From positions 62,001 to 126,000 of the forward strand of contig CAVXLJ010000019.1 in NCBI GenBank assembly GCA_963762605.1: DNA of 64,000 nucleotides. Reading direction: 5' to 3'. The position numbers were made by a program, and so were the translations under genes. Origin of the DNA: CAVSRC01 sp963762605. Its GTDB lineage: Bacteria > Pseudomonadota > Alphaproteobacteria > Rhizobiales > Kaistiaceae. This document shows, one piece after another, positions 52,533-60,383 of the stretch. The notes beneath the pieces are model-generated. The model was not told where the DNA came from and did no database searches. It saw nothing but the letters and a program-made list of their open reading frames with translations. Numbering within the stretch: position 1 is the stretch's first letter; every line of letters starts with the position of its first letter.

Positions 52533-54122
52533 ATGGATATTGTCGAGCTGTCGCGACTGCAGTTCGCAATGACGGCGCTTTACCACTTTCTCTTCGTTCC
52601 GCTGACCCTTGGGCTCTCCGTCATCGTTGCGATCATGGAGACGGTCTACGTGATGACCGACCGCCCCATCTGGCGGCAGATGACCAAGTTCTGGGGAACG
52701 CTGTTCGGCATAAACTTCGTCCTCGGCGTGGCAACCGGCATCACCATGGAGTTCCAGTTCGGCATGAACTGGAGCTACTACAGCCACTACGTCGGCGACA
52801 TCTTCGGCGCGCCGCTGGCGATTGAGGGCCTGATGGCCTTCTTCCTCGAGGCGACCTTTGTCGGTCTGTTCTTCTTCGGCTGGGAGCGGATGTCGAAGCG
52901 CGCCCATCTGGTGGTCGTCTGGATGGTTGCCATCGGGTCGAACTTCTCGGCCCTGTGGATCCTGATCGCCAATGGCTGGATGCAGAATCCGGTCGGTGCA
53001 TCGTTCAACCCCATCACCATGCGCATGGAGATGACGTCGTTCTACGACGTGCTCTTCAACACCGTTGCGCAGGCGAAATTCGTGCACACCGTTTCCGCCG
53101 GCTATGTGACGGCCTCGGTCTTCGTGCTCGGCGTCTCTGCCTGGTACATGCTCAAGGGCCGGCATGTCGAGCTTGCCCGCCGTTCGCTCGCGGTCGCCGC
53201 CAGCTTCGGCCTGGCATCGGCCTTCTCCGTCGTCCTGCTCGGCGACGAATCCGGTTACGACGTCACGCTGAACCAGAAGATGAAGCTCGCCGCGATCGAA
53301 GGCATGTGGGAGACCCAGCCGGCGCCGGCTTCCTTCACCCTCTTCGGCATCCCGGATCAGCAGGCGCGCGAAACGCACTATGCCGTCAGGCTTCCCTGGG
53401 TCATGGGTCTGATCGGCACGCGCTCGCTGACGACCCAGATCCCTGGCATCGATCAGCTCGAGAAGAAGGCTGAGGCGCGTGTCCGCTCCGGTCTCATCGC
53501 CTATGACGCGCTGATCAAGATTCGCGAGGCCAAGGGCGCCGAACCTCCTGACGTGAAGACCGCCTTCGAGGATCACTCCGCCGATCTCGGCTTCGCGCTT
53601 CTGCTCAAGCGTTACGTCGCCGATCCGCTGAAGGCGACCGACGCCGACATCACCAAGGCAGCAACCGACACGATCCCGACGGTGTGGCCGCTCTTCTGGG
53701 CCTTCCGCATCATGGTGGGGCTCGGCTTTGCCTTCATTGCCGTGCTCGCCTGGTTCTTCTACCAGGCGTCGTTCAAGGGGATGCGCTTCTCGAGGCCCGC
53801 TTTGTGGTTCGCGGTGTTGATCATCCCGACGCCGTGGATCGCAGCCGAGCTCGGCTGGTTCGTCGCCGAATACGGGCGTCAGCCATGGGTGGTTGACAGC
53901 GTGCTGCCTACGGCCCTGGCGGTGTCGAATCTGTCGATCCTCGACCTGCTCATCACGCTCGCCGGCTTTGTCGCCTTCTACTCGATCCTGTTCATCATCG
54001 AGATGGGGCTGATGATCAAATTCATCCGCAAGGGCCCCTACATCGACGTCGCTGAGACGGACGATTGGTTGAAGGCCCATCAGAACCGCCTGAGCAACAA
54101 TACGCTGCAGCCCGCGGAGTAA
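52533..54122 (+). CDS. cydA: Cytochrome bd ubiquinol oxidase subunit I
   Basis: This 529-residue CydA has the N-terminal heme ligand His18 (LSRLQFAMTALYHFLFVPLT), the helix segment FVHTVSAGYVTASVFV with the second heme ligand, GMWETQPAP at the start of the quinol (Q) loop and a long Q-loop as in E. coli. Nine membrane helices carry three hemes (b558, b595, d). It reduces oxygen with high affinity and helps survive sulfide or low oxygen. The FNR box lies upstream and cydB starts 6 bases after its stop. Confidence 0.96.
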   Translation: MDIVELSRLQFAMTALYHFLFVPLTLGLSVIVAIMETVYVMTDRPIWRQMTKFWGTLFGINFVLGVATGITMEFQFGMNWSYYSHYVGDIFGAPLAIEGLMAFFLEATFVGLFFFGWERMSKRAHLVVVWMVAIGSNFSALWILIANGWMQNPVGASFNPITMRMEMTSFYDVLFNTVAQAKFVHTVSAGYVTASVFVLGVSAWYMLKGRHVELARRSLAVAASFGLASAFSVVLLGDESGYDVTLNQKMKLAAIEGMWETQPAPASFTLFGIPDQQARETHYAVRLPWVMGLIGTRSLTTQIPGIDQLEKKAEARVRSGLIAYDALIKIREAKGAEPPDVKTAFEDHSADLGFALLLKRYVADPLKATDADITKAATDTIPTVWPLFWAFRIMVGLGFAFIAVLAWFFYQASFKGMRFSRPALWFAVLIIPTPWIAAELGWFVAEYGRQPWVVDSVLPTALAVSNLSILDLLITLAGFVAFYSILFIIEMGLMIKFIRKGPYIDVAETDDWLKAHQNRLSNNTLQPAE

Positions 54123-54127
54123 CGACA

Positions 54128-55279
54128 ATGATCCTCTACGAACTGATTGGATTTGACGTCCTCCGGGTCATCTGGTGGCTGCTGCTGGGCGTGCTTCTCA
54201 CCGGCTTTGCGTTGACCGACGGCTTCGACATGGGCGTCGGTGCGCTCATTCCCTTCGTCGGCAAGACCGACGGGGAGCGTCGCGTGGCGATCAACACCAT
54301 CGGCCCGGTCTGGGAAGGCAACCAGGTGTGGTTCATCCTCGGCGGCGGCGCCATCTTCGCCGCCTGGCCGCCGCTCTATGCCGTCAGCTTCTCCGGCTTC
54401 TACCTGGCCATGTTCGTGATTCTGGCCGCGCTGATCCTCAGGCCCGTCGGCTTCAAGTACCGCTCCAAGCGCGACAGCGCCGCCTGGCGCAACGGCTGGG
54501 ACTGGGCGCTGTTCGTCGGCGGCGCGGTGCCGGCGCTGATCTTCGGCGTGGCAATGGGCAATGTCCTGGAGGGCGTGCCCTTCCGCTTCAACGCCGATCT
54601 GATGGTCACCTACGAGGGCACCTTCTTCGGTCTGCTCAATCCCTTTGCGTTGCTCGCCGGCATCGTGTCGCTGTCGATGCTGGTCATGCACGGCGCCACC
54701 TGGCTGAACCTCAAGAGCGAGGGCGTGGTTCAGGCGAGGGCGCGCACCATCGGGGCATGGGCCGCTCTGGTGGTGATCGTGGCCTATGCGCTCGCCGGCG
54801 TGTGGCTGGCCTTCGGCGTCAGCGCCTACGAGTTCACTGCGGCGGTGCCCGCCAACGGGCCATCCAACCCGCTTCTGAACGAAGTCGCCCGCCAGGGTTC
54901 GTGGATGACGGCCTACAGCCTGCGTCCGTGGATCGTGGTTGCCCCGATCCTCGGCTTCGCTGGCGCAGCGCTCACCTATCTCGGCCTCAAGGCCGGTCGC
55001 GAAGTCACGACGCTGCTCTTCTCGAGTCTGGCGATCATCGGGATCATCGCGTCAGTTGGCCTCACCATGTTCCCGTTCATCCTGCCATCGACGGTCGATC
55101 CCAACTCGTCGCTGGCGGTCTGGGATGCTTCGTCTTCGCACCAGACGCTCTTCGTCATGCTGGTCTCCGCCGTGATCTTCGTGCCGATCATCCTGGCCTA
55201 CACCGCCTGGGTCTATAAGGTGCTGTGGGGCAAGGTGACCGAGAAGGAAGTCACCGAAAGCAGCGACGTGGTCTACTGA
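54128..55279 (+). CDS. cydB: Cytochrome bd ubiquinol oxidase subunit II
   Basis: This 383-residue CydB begins ILYELIGFDVLRVIWWLLLG and has the family motifs GFALTDGFDMGVGAL, GPVWEGNQVWFI and LILRPVGFKYRSKRD. It forms eight or more membrane helices and stabilises the hemes of CydA. ATG 54128 follows the cydA stop by 5 bases. cydX follows within 15 bases. Confidence 0.96.
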   Translation: MILYELIGFDVLRVIWWLLLGVLLTGFALTDGFDMGVGALIPFVGKTDGERRVAINTIGPVWEGNQVWFILGGGAIFAAWPPLYAVSFSGFYLAMFVILAALILRPVGFKYRSKRDSAAWRNGWDWALFVGGAVPALIFGVAMGNVLEGVPFRFNADLMVTYEGTFFGLLNPFALLAGIVSLSMLVMHGATWLNLKSEGVVQARARTIGAWAALVVIVAYALAGVWLAFGVSAYEFTAAVPANGPSNPLLNEVARQGSWMTAYSLRPWIVVAPILGFAGAALTYLGLKAGREVTTLLFSSLAIIGIIASVGLTMFPFILPSTVDPNSSLAVWDASSSHQTLFVMLVSAVIFVPIILAYTAWVYKVLWGKVTEKEVTESSDVVY

Positions 55280-55294
55280 GGAAGGAATACGCTC

Positions 55295-55423
55295 ATGTGG
55301 TATTTTGCCTGGATCCTCGGTTTGCCGCTGGCAGCCATATTCGCCGTCGTCAACGCCATGTGGCTGGAGATACAGGACGACCGGAGGTACGAGGGGATCG
55401 AGGGGCTCGAAAAGCGCTCCTGA
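55295..55423 (+). CDS. cydX: Cytochrome bd small subunit CydX
   Basis: This 42-codon gene follows cydB. The product begins MWYFAWILGLPLAAIF and continues with a single hydrophobic helix and an acidic-basic tail (WLEIQDDRR, ending EGLEKRS). This is the standard CydX/YbgT pattern (MWYFaWxLG), a single helix that stabilises the hemes of bd oxidase. GAGGAAGG lies 10-17 bases upstream. It is easily missed because of its size. Confidence 0.93.
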   Translation: MWYFAWILGLPLAAIFAVVNAMWLEIQDDRRYEGIEGLEKRS

Positions 55424-55455
55424 TCGAGCCCCGTCGGCTCCTGCGAAATTTGCCG

Positions 55456-55493
55456 GAGCCCGTCCCCTGGCACGGGGCGGGCTCTGGCTTTTT
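55456..55493 (+). terminator. Intrinsic terminator of the cyd operon
   Basis: GAGCCCGTCCCC pairs with GGGGCGGGCTC with one unpaired base, over a small loop (55456-55484). A T-rich end GGCTTTTT follows. It begins 33 bases after the cydX stop. Confidence 0.8.
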
Positions 55494-55503
55494 GCTGGCC
55501 GTG

Positions 55504-55779
55504 ATTCCACCGCTCCCTAGCCACCGGCACGCTCGTCGCGCGCGGGCAGGCGCTCGGCGTGATCCGCACCGACCTGCCGCTGCCGCTCTCGATCGCCGGC
55601 TTTCGGCGGGGCATTCCGCCGCTGGCAAGCGCCCGTTGGGCGACGCCGGGCGGCCGGGCGTGGCCGAAGGTCATATCGACCGGCTCCGCCGGCTGCTCGC
55701 CCCGCCAACGACCTGATACGCACAGGCACGGCTCCAAAGCGTGCTCGTCCAGGCCACGCGTGGGCTTGTCTTTTCTAAT
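55504..55779. other. Gap between cydX terminator and arsR, no recognised gene
   Basis: This GC-rich stretch has open frames on both strands (for example a plus-strand one with GVIRTDLPLPLSIAGFR) but no family I recognise, no ribosome site and no neighbour logic. It may be a decayed gene end. The arsR promoter must lie in the AT-rich last 20 bases. Confidence 0.35.
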
Positions 55780-55801
55780 TATGTCGAATAGTCTGGACAT
55801 A
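55780..55801. promoter_or_regulatory. Probable ArsR operator at the arsR start
   Basis: TATGTC (55780-55785) and GACATA (55796-55801) form a perfect inverted repeat with a 10-base spacer that overlaps the first base of arsR. It lies in the likely promoter and fits autoregulation by ArsR. Confidence 0.5.
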
Positions 55802-56154
55802 TGGACGAGACAGACGCCATCCTTGCCTTCGCCGCGCTTGCCCAGGAAACCCGTCTGCAGGCCTTCCGCCTGCTGGTCGCCGGTGAACCGCACGGCCTGG
55901 CTGCCGGCGAGGTCGCGCGCCGGCTGGCAGCGCCGCACAACACCGTGTCGTCGCACCTCGGCGTCTTGTCGCGTGCCGGCCTGGTCGCCGGCGAGCGGCA
56001 TAGCCGGTCGATCGTCTACCGGGCCAATCTCGACCGCGCCCGCGACGTGGTGACCTTTCTGCTCAAGGATTGCTGCGGCGGCGATCCCGACACCTGCTCC
56101 GCCGTCGTTGATGCCCTCGCACCGGGCTGTCCGAAGGAGGTTGCTCGTGGATGA
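55801..56154 (+). CDS. arsR: ArsR-family arsenical/metal repressor
   Basis: This 117-residue winged-helix repressor has the helix-turn-helix TRLQAFRLLVAGEPHGLAAG then RRLAAPHNTVSSHLGVLSRAG. Its sensor cysteines are at the C-terminus (LKDCCGGDPDTC and a late Cys), not in the classic ELCVCDL helix, as in several alphaproteobacterial ArsR types. It would leave its operator when arsenite binds. It overlaps arsC by eight bases. The ATG overlaps the proposed operator and has no strong ribosome site. Confidence 0.88.
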   Translation: MDETDAILAFAALAQETRLQAFRLLVAGEPHGLAAGEVARRLAAPHNTVSSHLGVLSRAGLVAGERHSRSIVYRANLDRARDVVTFLLKDCCGGDPDTCSAVVDALAPGCPKEVARG

Positions 56155-56680
56155 CCGCGTCTTCAATGTCCTGTTCTTGTGCACCGGCAACTCCGCGCGC
56201 TCGATCATGGGCGAAGCCATCCTCAACAAGGACGCGCGCGGCCGCTTCAAGGCCTGGTCCGCCGGAAGTCATCCCAGGGGCGTGGTGAATCCGTTTGCGC
56301 TCAAGGTCCTGGCCGATCTCGGCTATGAGACCGAGGGGCTCCATTCCAAGCCGTGGGATGTCTTCGCCGCACCCGGGGCGCCGGCCATGGATTTCGTTTT
56401 CACCGTCTGCGACGACGCCGCCGGCGAGGTCTGTCCGGTCTGGCCGGGCCAGCCGATGACGGCCCATTGGGGTATCGAGGACCCGGCCAGGGTCGAGGGC
56501 ACCGACCTCCAGAAGGAGGCGGCTTTCGTCCAGGCGCTCCGCTATCTCAAGACCCGCATCGGCATCTTCACCAACCTGCCCCTGCGTGGCCTCACCGCGC
56601 TGTCGCTGCAGAAGAAGCTGCAGGAGATCGGCGAGATGGAAGGCGCAAGCGGGCGTCGCGCAGCGAGCCTGGCCGATTGA
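56147..56680 (+). CDS. arsC: Arsenate reductase ArsC, low-molecular-weight phosphatase type
   Basis: The 177-residue protein is an LMW-PTP-like ArsC with the P-loop LFLCTGNSARS and the later Cys in VCDDAAGEVCPVWPGQP plus HWGIEDPA. It reduces arsenate to arsenite using thioredoxin or glutaredoxin. The start is GTG 56147, with AAGGAGG 6 bases upstream, inside the end of arsR. No arsB or acr3 efflux gene is in the window. Confidence 0.9.
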   Translation: MDDRVFNVLFLCTGNSARSIMGEAILNKDARGRFKAWSAGSHPRGVVNPFALKVLADLGYETEGLHSKPWDVFAAPGAPAMDFVFTVCDDAAGEVCPVWPGQPMTAHWGIEDPARVEGTDLQKEAAFVQALRYLKTRIGIFTNLPLRGLTALSLQKKLQEIGEMEGASGRRAASLAD

Positions 56681-57016
56681 TTGCCGGAATTCGCTCTCGG
56701 CATCCGCCCGCTTGATGCGCCGGGTTCTGTTGCCGCGCAAATTGCCGGGGCGACCGGTGCGGTGACCGAGGCGAACTGGCTGTTCCGCCCGGCCGTAGAG
56801 CCGGTCCGTGCGACAAAGCGCTGTTTCTCCTGATGGCAATTTCCGGTGCCGCAGCCTTCGCGTGCTGCAGCATCCGGCCGGGAAATTGGCGGAAACGGGG
56901 ATTTGACGGCTCTTTGCGGCTTGGCACGTCTCGTGCTGCAGCTAAACTCGTGCTCAAACTAGGCTTGGGTTCCGGGAAATCCTCCCCGGCGCCGGGCTGC
57001 CAACCAGACGAGCCGC
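56681..57016. other. Gap before the transglutaminase operon, nothing recognised
   Basis: This 336-base gap holds the promoter of the DUF2126 operon. I see no clear -35/-10 pair, hairpin or conserved small gene; open frames here have no family features. Confidence 0.4.
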
Positions 57017-60000
57017 ATGTCCATTCAAGCCGCCATCTACCATCTGACGCACTACCGCTACGACCGTCCGGTGACGCTCGGCCCGCAGACCATCCGCCTG
57101 CAGCCGGCGCCACATTCGCGCACCCGCGTGCTCTCCCATTCGCTGAAGGTGAGCCCCGCCGGCCATTTCGTGAACCTGCAGCAGGACCCGTACGGCAATC
57201 ACCTTGCCCGCTTCGTCTTCCCCGAGCCGGTCACCGAGTTGAAGATCGAGGTCGACCTCGTCGCCGACATGACCGTCTACAACCCCTTCGACTTCTTCGT
57301 CGAGCCGCAGGCGGAACAGTGGCCCTTCGCCTACCCTGAGGATATTCGCGACGACCTGTCGATCTATCTGAAGCCGGAGCCGGCGGGCCCGGCCTTGTCC
57401 GGCTTCCTCGCCTCGATCGATCGGTCCCCGGTCAACACCGTCGATTTCATTGTCGCTCTCAACGCCCGCCTGCAGCGCGAGATCGGCTACATCATCCGCA
57501 TGGAGCCCGGCGTGCAGGCGCCGGACGAAACGCTCAATTCGGCGAAAGGCTCATGCCGCGATACCGGCTGGCTGCTCGTCCAGATCTTCCGCCATCTGGG
57601 CCTCGCGGCGCGTTTCGTCTCCGGCTACCTGATCCAGTTGAAGCCCGACCTCGTTTCGCTCGACGGCCCGCCCGGCACCGACCACGATTTCACCGACCTC
57701 CATGCCTGGTGCGAGGTCTATCTGCCGGGCGCCGGATGGATCGGCCTCGATCCGACCTCCGGCTTGCTCACCGGCGAAAGCCACATCCCGCTCGCCGCCA
57801 CGCCGCACTATCGCAACGCCGCTCCCATCTCCGGCATGGCGAGCTTCGCCAATGTCGATTTCAATTTCGACATGCGCGTCACCCGCATTGCCGAGCATCC
57901 GCGCATCACCAAGCCTTTCTCGGACGAATCCTGGGCGGCGCTCGACCGGCTCGGCGACGCGGTCGACCGCGTGCTGAAGGATGAGGACGTCCGCCTCACC
58001 ATGGGTGGCGAGCCCACCTTCGTCTCCATCGACGATTACGAATCGGCCGAGTGGAACACGACCGCCGTCGGCCCCACCAAGCGCGAGAAGGCCGACGCGC
58101 TGATCCGCCGGCTGCAGGCCCGCTTCGCGCCCGGTGGCCTGCTGCATTACGGGCAGGGCAAGTGGTATCCGGGCGAGACGCTGCCGCGCTGGACCTTCTC
58201 GCTCTACTGGCGCAAGGACGGCAAGCCGTTCTGGTCCGATCCCGCGCTGCTGGCGTCCGAGACCTCCGAAATCGGCGCCGCTACCGCCGACGCTGAGAAG
58301 CTGACGACGGCGATCGCCGAATTGCTTGACGTGGAAGCCGACGCCATCGCCGCCGTTTACGAAGATCCCGGCGAATGGCTGCTCAAGGAAGGCAAGCTTC
58401 CCGAAAACGTCGATCCGTCGAATTCGAAGCTCGAAGACCCGGAAGAACGCGCCCGCATGGCGCGCGTCTTCGATCGTGGGCTGACCAGCCCGACCGGCTA
58501 TGTGCTGCCGATCCAGCGCTGGCAGGCACAGGCCGGCGGACCGCGTTGGCGCTCGGAGAAATGGCGCACGCGTCGCGGCAAGCTGTACCTGGTGCCTGGC
58601 GATTCGCCGGTCGGCTATCGCCTGCCGCTGGGCTCGCTCCCCCACGTTCCTCCCGGGGACCGGTCCCAGATCGTGCCGCTCGACCCGTCGATCCCGCGCG
58701 GCCAGCTGCCGGACCCCGGCCAGCCGGCCTACCACGACGGCGTGCGCGAGGAGATGATGGAGCTGGCCGACGAGCGCGAGCAGACCGCCGCTTCGCTCAG
58801 CGTCGACGACACGGCGCGCCAGGATCGTATTGAACAGCAACTGGGCTCCATCGACGGCACCATACGCACGGCATTTGCCGTGGAGGTGCGCGGCGGCCGC
58901 CTTTGCGTCTTCATGCCGCCGGTCGAGACCGTCGAGGACTATCTCGATCTCCTCCAGGTGGTTGAGGAATCGGCCCGCCGCATCAGCTTGCCCGTGCTGA
59001 TCGAGGGCTATCCGCCGCCCAGCGACCCGCGTCTCAATGTCATCCGCGTTGCGCCCGACCCCGGCGTCATCGAGGTCAACATCCATCCCGCGCGCAACTG
59101 GCGCGAGGCGGTCGAGATCACCACCGCCGTCTACGAAGAAGCGCGGCAGACGCGCCTCGGCGCCGACAAGTTCATGATCGACGGCCGCCATTGCGGCACC
59201 GGTGGCGGCAACCACGTCGTGGTTGGCGGCGACACGCCGGCCGACAGCCCGTTCCTGCGCCGCCCCGACCTGTTGAAGAGCCTCGTCCTCTATTGGCAGC
59301 GCCATCCGGCGCTCTCCTATCTCTTCTCCGGCCTGTTCATCGGCCCGACCAGCCAGGCGCCGCGCGTCGACGAAGCGCGCCACGATTCGCTTTACGAGTT
59401 GGAAATCGCTCTCGCCCAGGTGCCGCTGCCGGGAGAGGGCAAGCCGCCGCGCCCATGGCTGGTCGATCGCCTCTTCCGCAACCTGCTGGTCGATGTCACC
59501 GGCAACACCCACCGCTCCGAGATCTGCATCGACAAGCTCTATTCGCCCGATACCAGTTCCGGCCGGCTGGGGCTGGTCGAGTTCCGCGGCTTCGAAATGC
59601 CGCCGAGCCCGCGCATGAGCCTCGCCCAGCAGCTTCTCATCCGAGCGATCATCGCGCGCCTGTGGAAGGCGCCGCTCTCCGGCGGCTTCGTGCGCTGGGG
59701 CACCGCGTTGCACGACCGCTTCATGCTCCCCTGGTACGTCTGGCAGGACTTCCTCGACGTGCTTGAAGACCTGAACTCCGCAGGTTTCGCCATGCGGCCG
59801 GAATGGTTCGAGGCGCAGAAGGAATTCCGCTTCCCCTTCTGTGGCGAGGTCGATTACGCCGGCGTCAAGCTGGAGCTGCGAATGGCGCTGGAACCCTGGC
59901 ACGTCATGGGCGAGCAGGGCGCCGTCGGCGGCACCGTGCGTTATGTCAATTCCTCGGTCGAGCGCCTGCAGGTGAAGACCGAAGGGCTGCAGCCGGAACG

Positions 60001-60379
60001 TCATCGCATTGTCTGCAACGGACGCACCGTGCCCATGACGCGAACCGATGAGGCCGGCACCTGCGTCGCCGGCGTGCGCTTCAAGGCCTGGCAGCCGCGC
60101 TCCGGCCTCCACCCGATGATCCCCGTCGATGCGCCCCTCGTCTTCGACATCTACGACAGCTGGACCGGCCGCGCCGTCGGCGGCTGCGTCTATCACGTCG
60201 CCCATCCCGGCGGCCGCAATTACGAGACCTTCCCCGTCAATGCCAACGAAGCGGAGGCGCGCCGGCTGGCGCGTGTCGAACCGCGCGGCCATACTGCCGG
60301 CGATTATCACGCGCCACCGGAAGAGCGCAGCATCGCCTTTCCCCTGACGCTCGATCTCAGGCGTCCGGCGGGGCTGTGA
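57017..60379 (+). CDS. Transglutaminase-like protease domain fused to DUF2126
   Basis: This 1120-residue protein has a Bact_transglu_N domain (about 1-80, YHLTHYRYDRPVTLGPQTIRL), then a transglutaminase-like cysteine-protease core with triad Cys180 (KGSCRDTG), His229 (LHAWCEV) and Asp245 (GLDPTSG), then the long DUF2126 region (about 300-1110). It has no signal peptide. It is the first of three genes that recur together in many bacteria, with ATP-grasp/alpha-E and transglutaminase partners. The system may build or cleave a peptide or amide polymer; its product is not known. Confidence 0.92.
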   Translation: MSIQAAIYHLTHYRYDRPVTLGPQTIRLQPAPHSRTRVLSHSLKVSPAGHFVNLQQDPYGNHLARFVFPEPVTELKIEVDLVADMTVYNPFDFFVEPQAEQWPFAYPEDIRDDLSIYLKPEPAGPALSGFLASIDRSPVNTVDFIVALNARLQREIGYIIRMEPGVQAPDETLNSAKGSCRDTGWLLVQIFRHLGLAARFVSGYLIQLKPDLVSLDGPPGTDHDFTDLHAWCEVYLPGAGWIGLDPTSGLLTGESHIPLAATPHYRNAAPISGMASFANVDFNFDMRVTRIAEHPRITKPFSDESWAALDRLGDAVDRVLKDEDVRLTMGGEPTFVSIDDYESAEWNTTAVGPTKREKADALIRRLQARFAPGGLLHYGQGKWYPGETLPRWTFSLYWRKDGKPFWSDPALLASETSEIGAATADAEKLTTAIAELLDVEADAIAAVYEDPGEWLLKEGKLPENVDPSNSKLEDPEERARMARVFDRGLTSPTGYVLPIQRWQAQAGGPRWRSEKWRTRRGKLYLVPGDSPVGYRLPLGSLPHVPPGDRSQIVPLDPSIPRGQLPDPGQPAYHDGVREEMMELADEREQTAASLSVDDTARQDRIEQQLGSIDGTIRTAFAVEVRGGRLCVFMPPVETVEDYLDLLQVVEESARRISLPVLIEGYPPPSDPRLNVIRVAPDPGVIEVNIHPARNWREAVEITTAVYEEARQTRLGADKFMIDGRHCGTGGGNHVVVGGDTPADSPFLRRPDLLKSLVLYWQRHPALSYLFSGLFIGPTSQAPRVDEARHDSLYELEIALAQVPLPGEGKPPRPWLVDRLFRNLLVDVTGNTHRSEICIDKLYSPDTSSGRLGLVEFRGFEMPPSPRMSLAQQLLIRAIIARLWKAPLSGGFVRWGTALHDRFMLPWYVWQDFLDVLEDLNSAGFAMRPEWFEAQKEFRFPFCGEVDYAGVKLELRMALEPWHVMGEQGAVGGTVRYVNSSVERLQVKTEGLQPERHRIVCNGRTVPMTRTDEAGTCVAGVRFKAWQPRSGLHPMIPVDAPLVFDIYDSWTGRAVGGCVYHVAHPGGRNYETFPVNANEAEARRLARVEPRGHTAGDYHAPPEERSIAFPLTLDLRRPAGL

Positions 60380-60383
60380 GGCG

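Noticed and set aside
55801..56154. ArsR-family gene as the sulfur repressor sHdrR
   Set aside because: It overlaps arsC and has an arsenite-type C-terminal Cys cluster; it is 11 kb from the sHdr operon.
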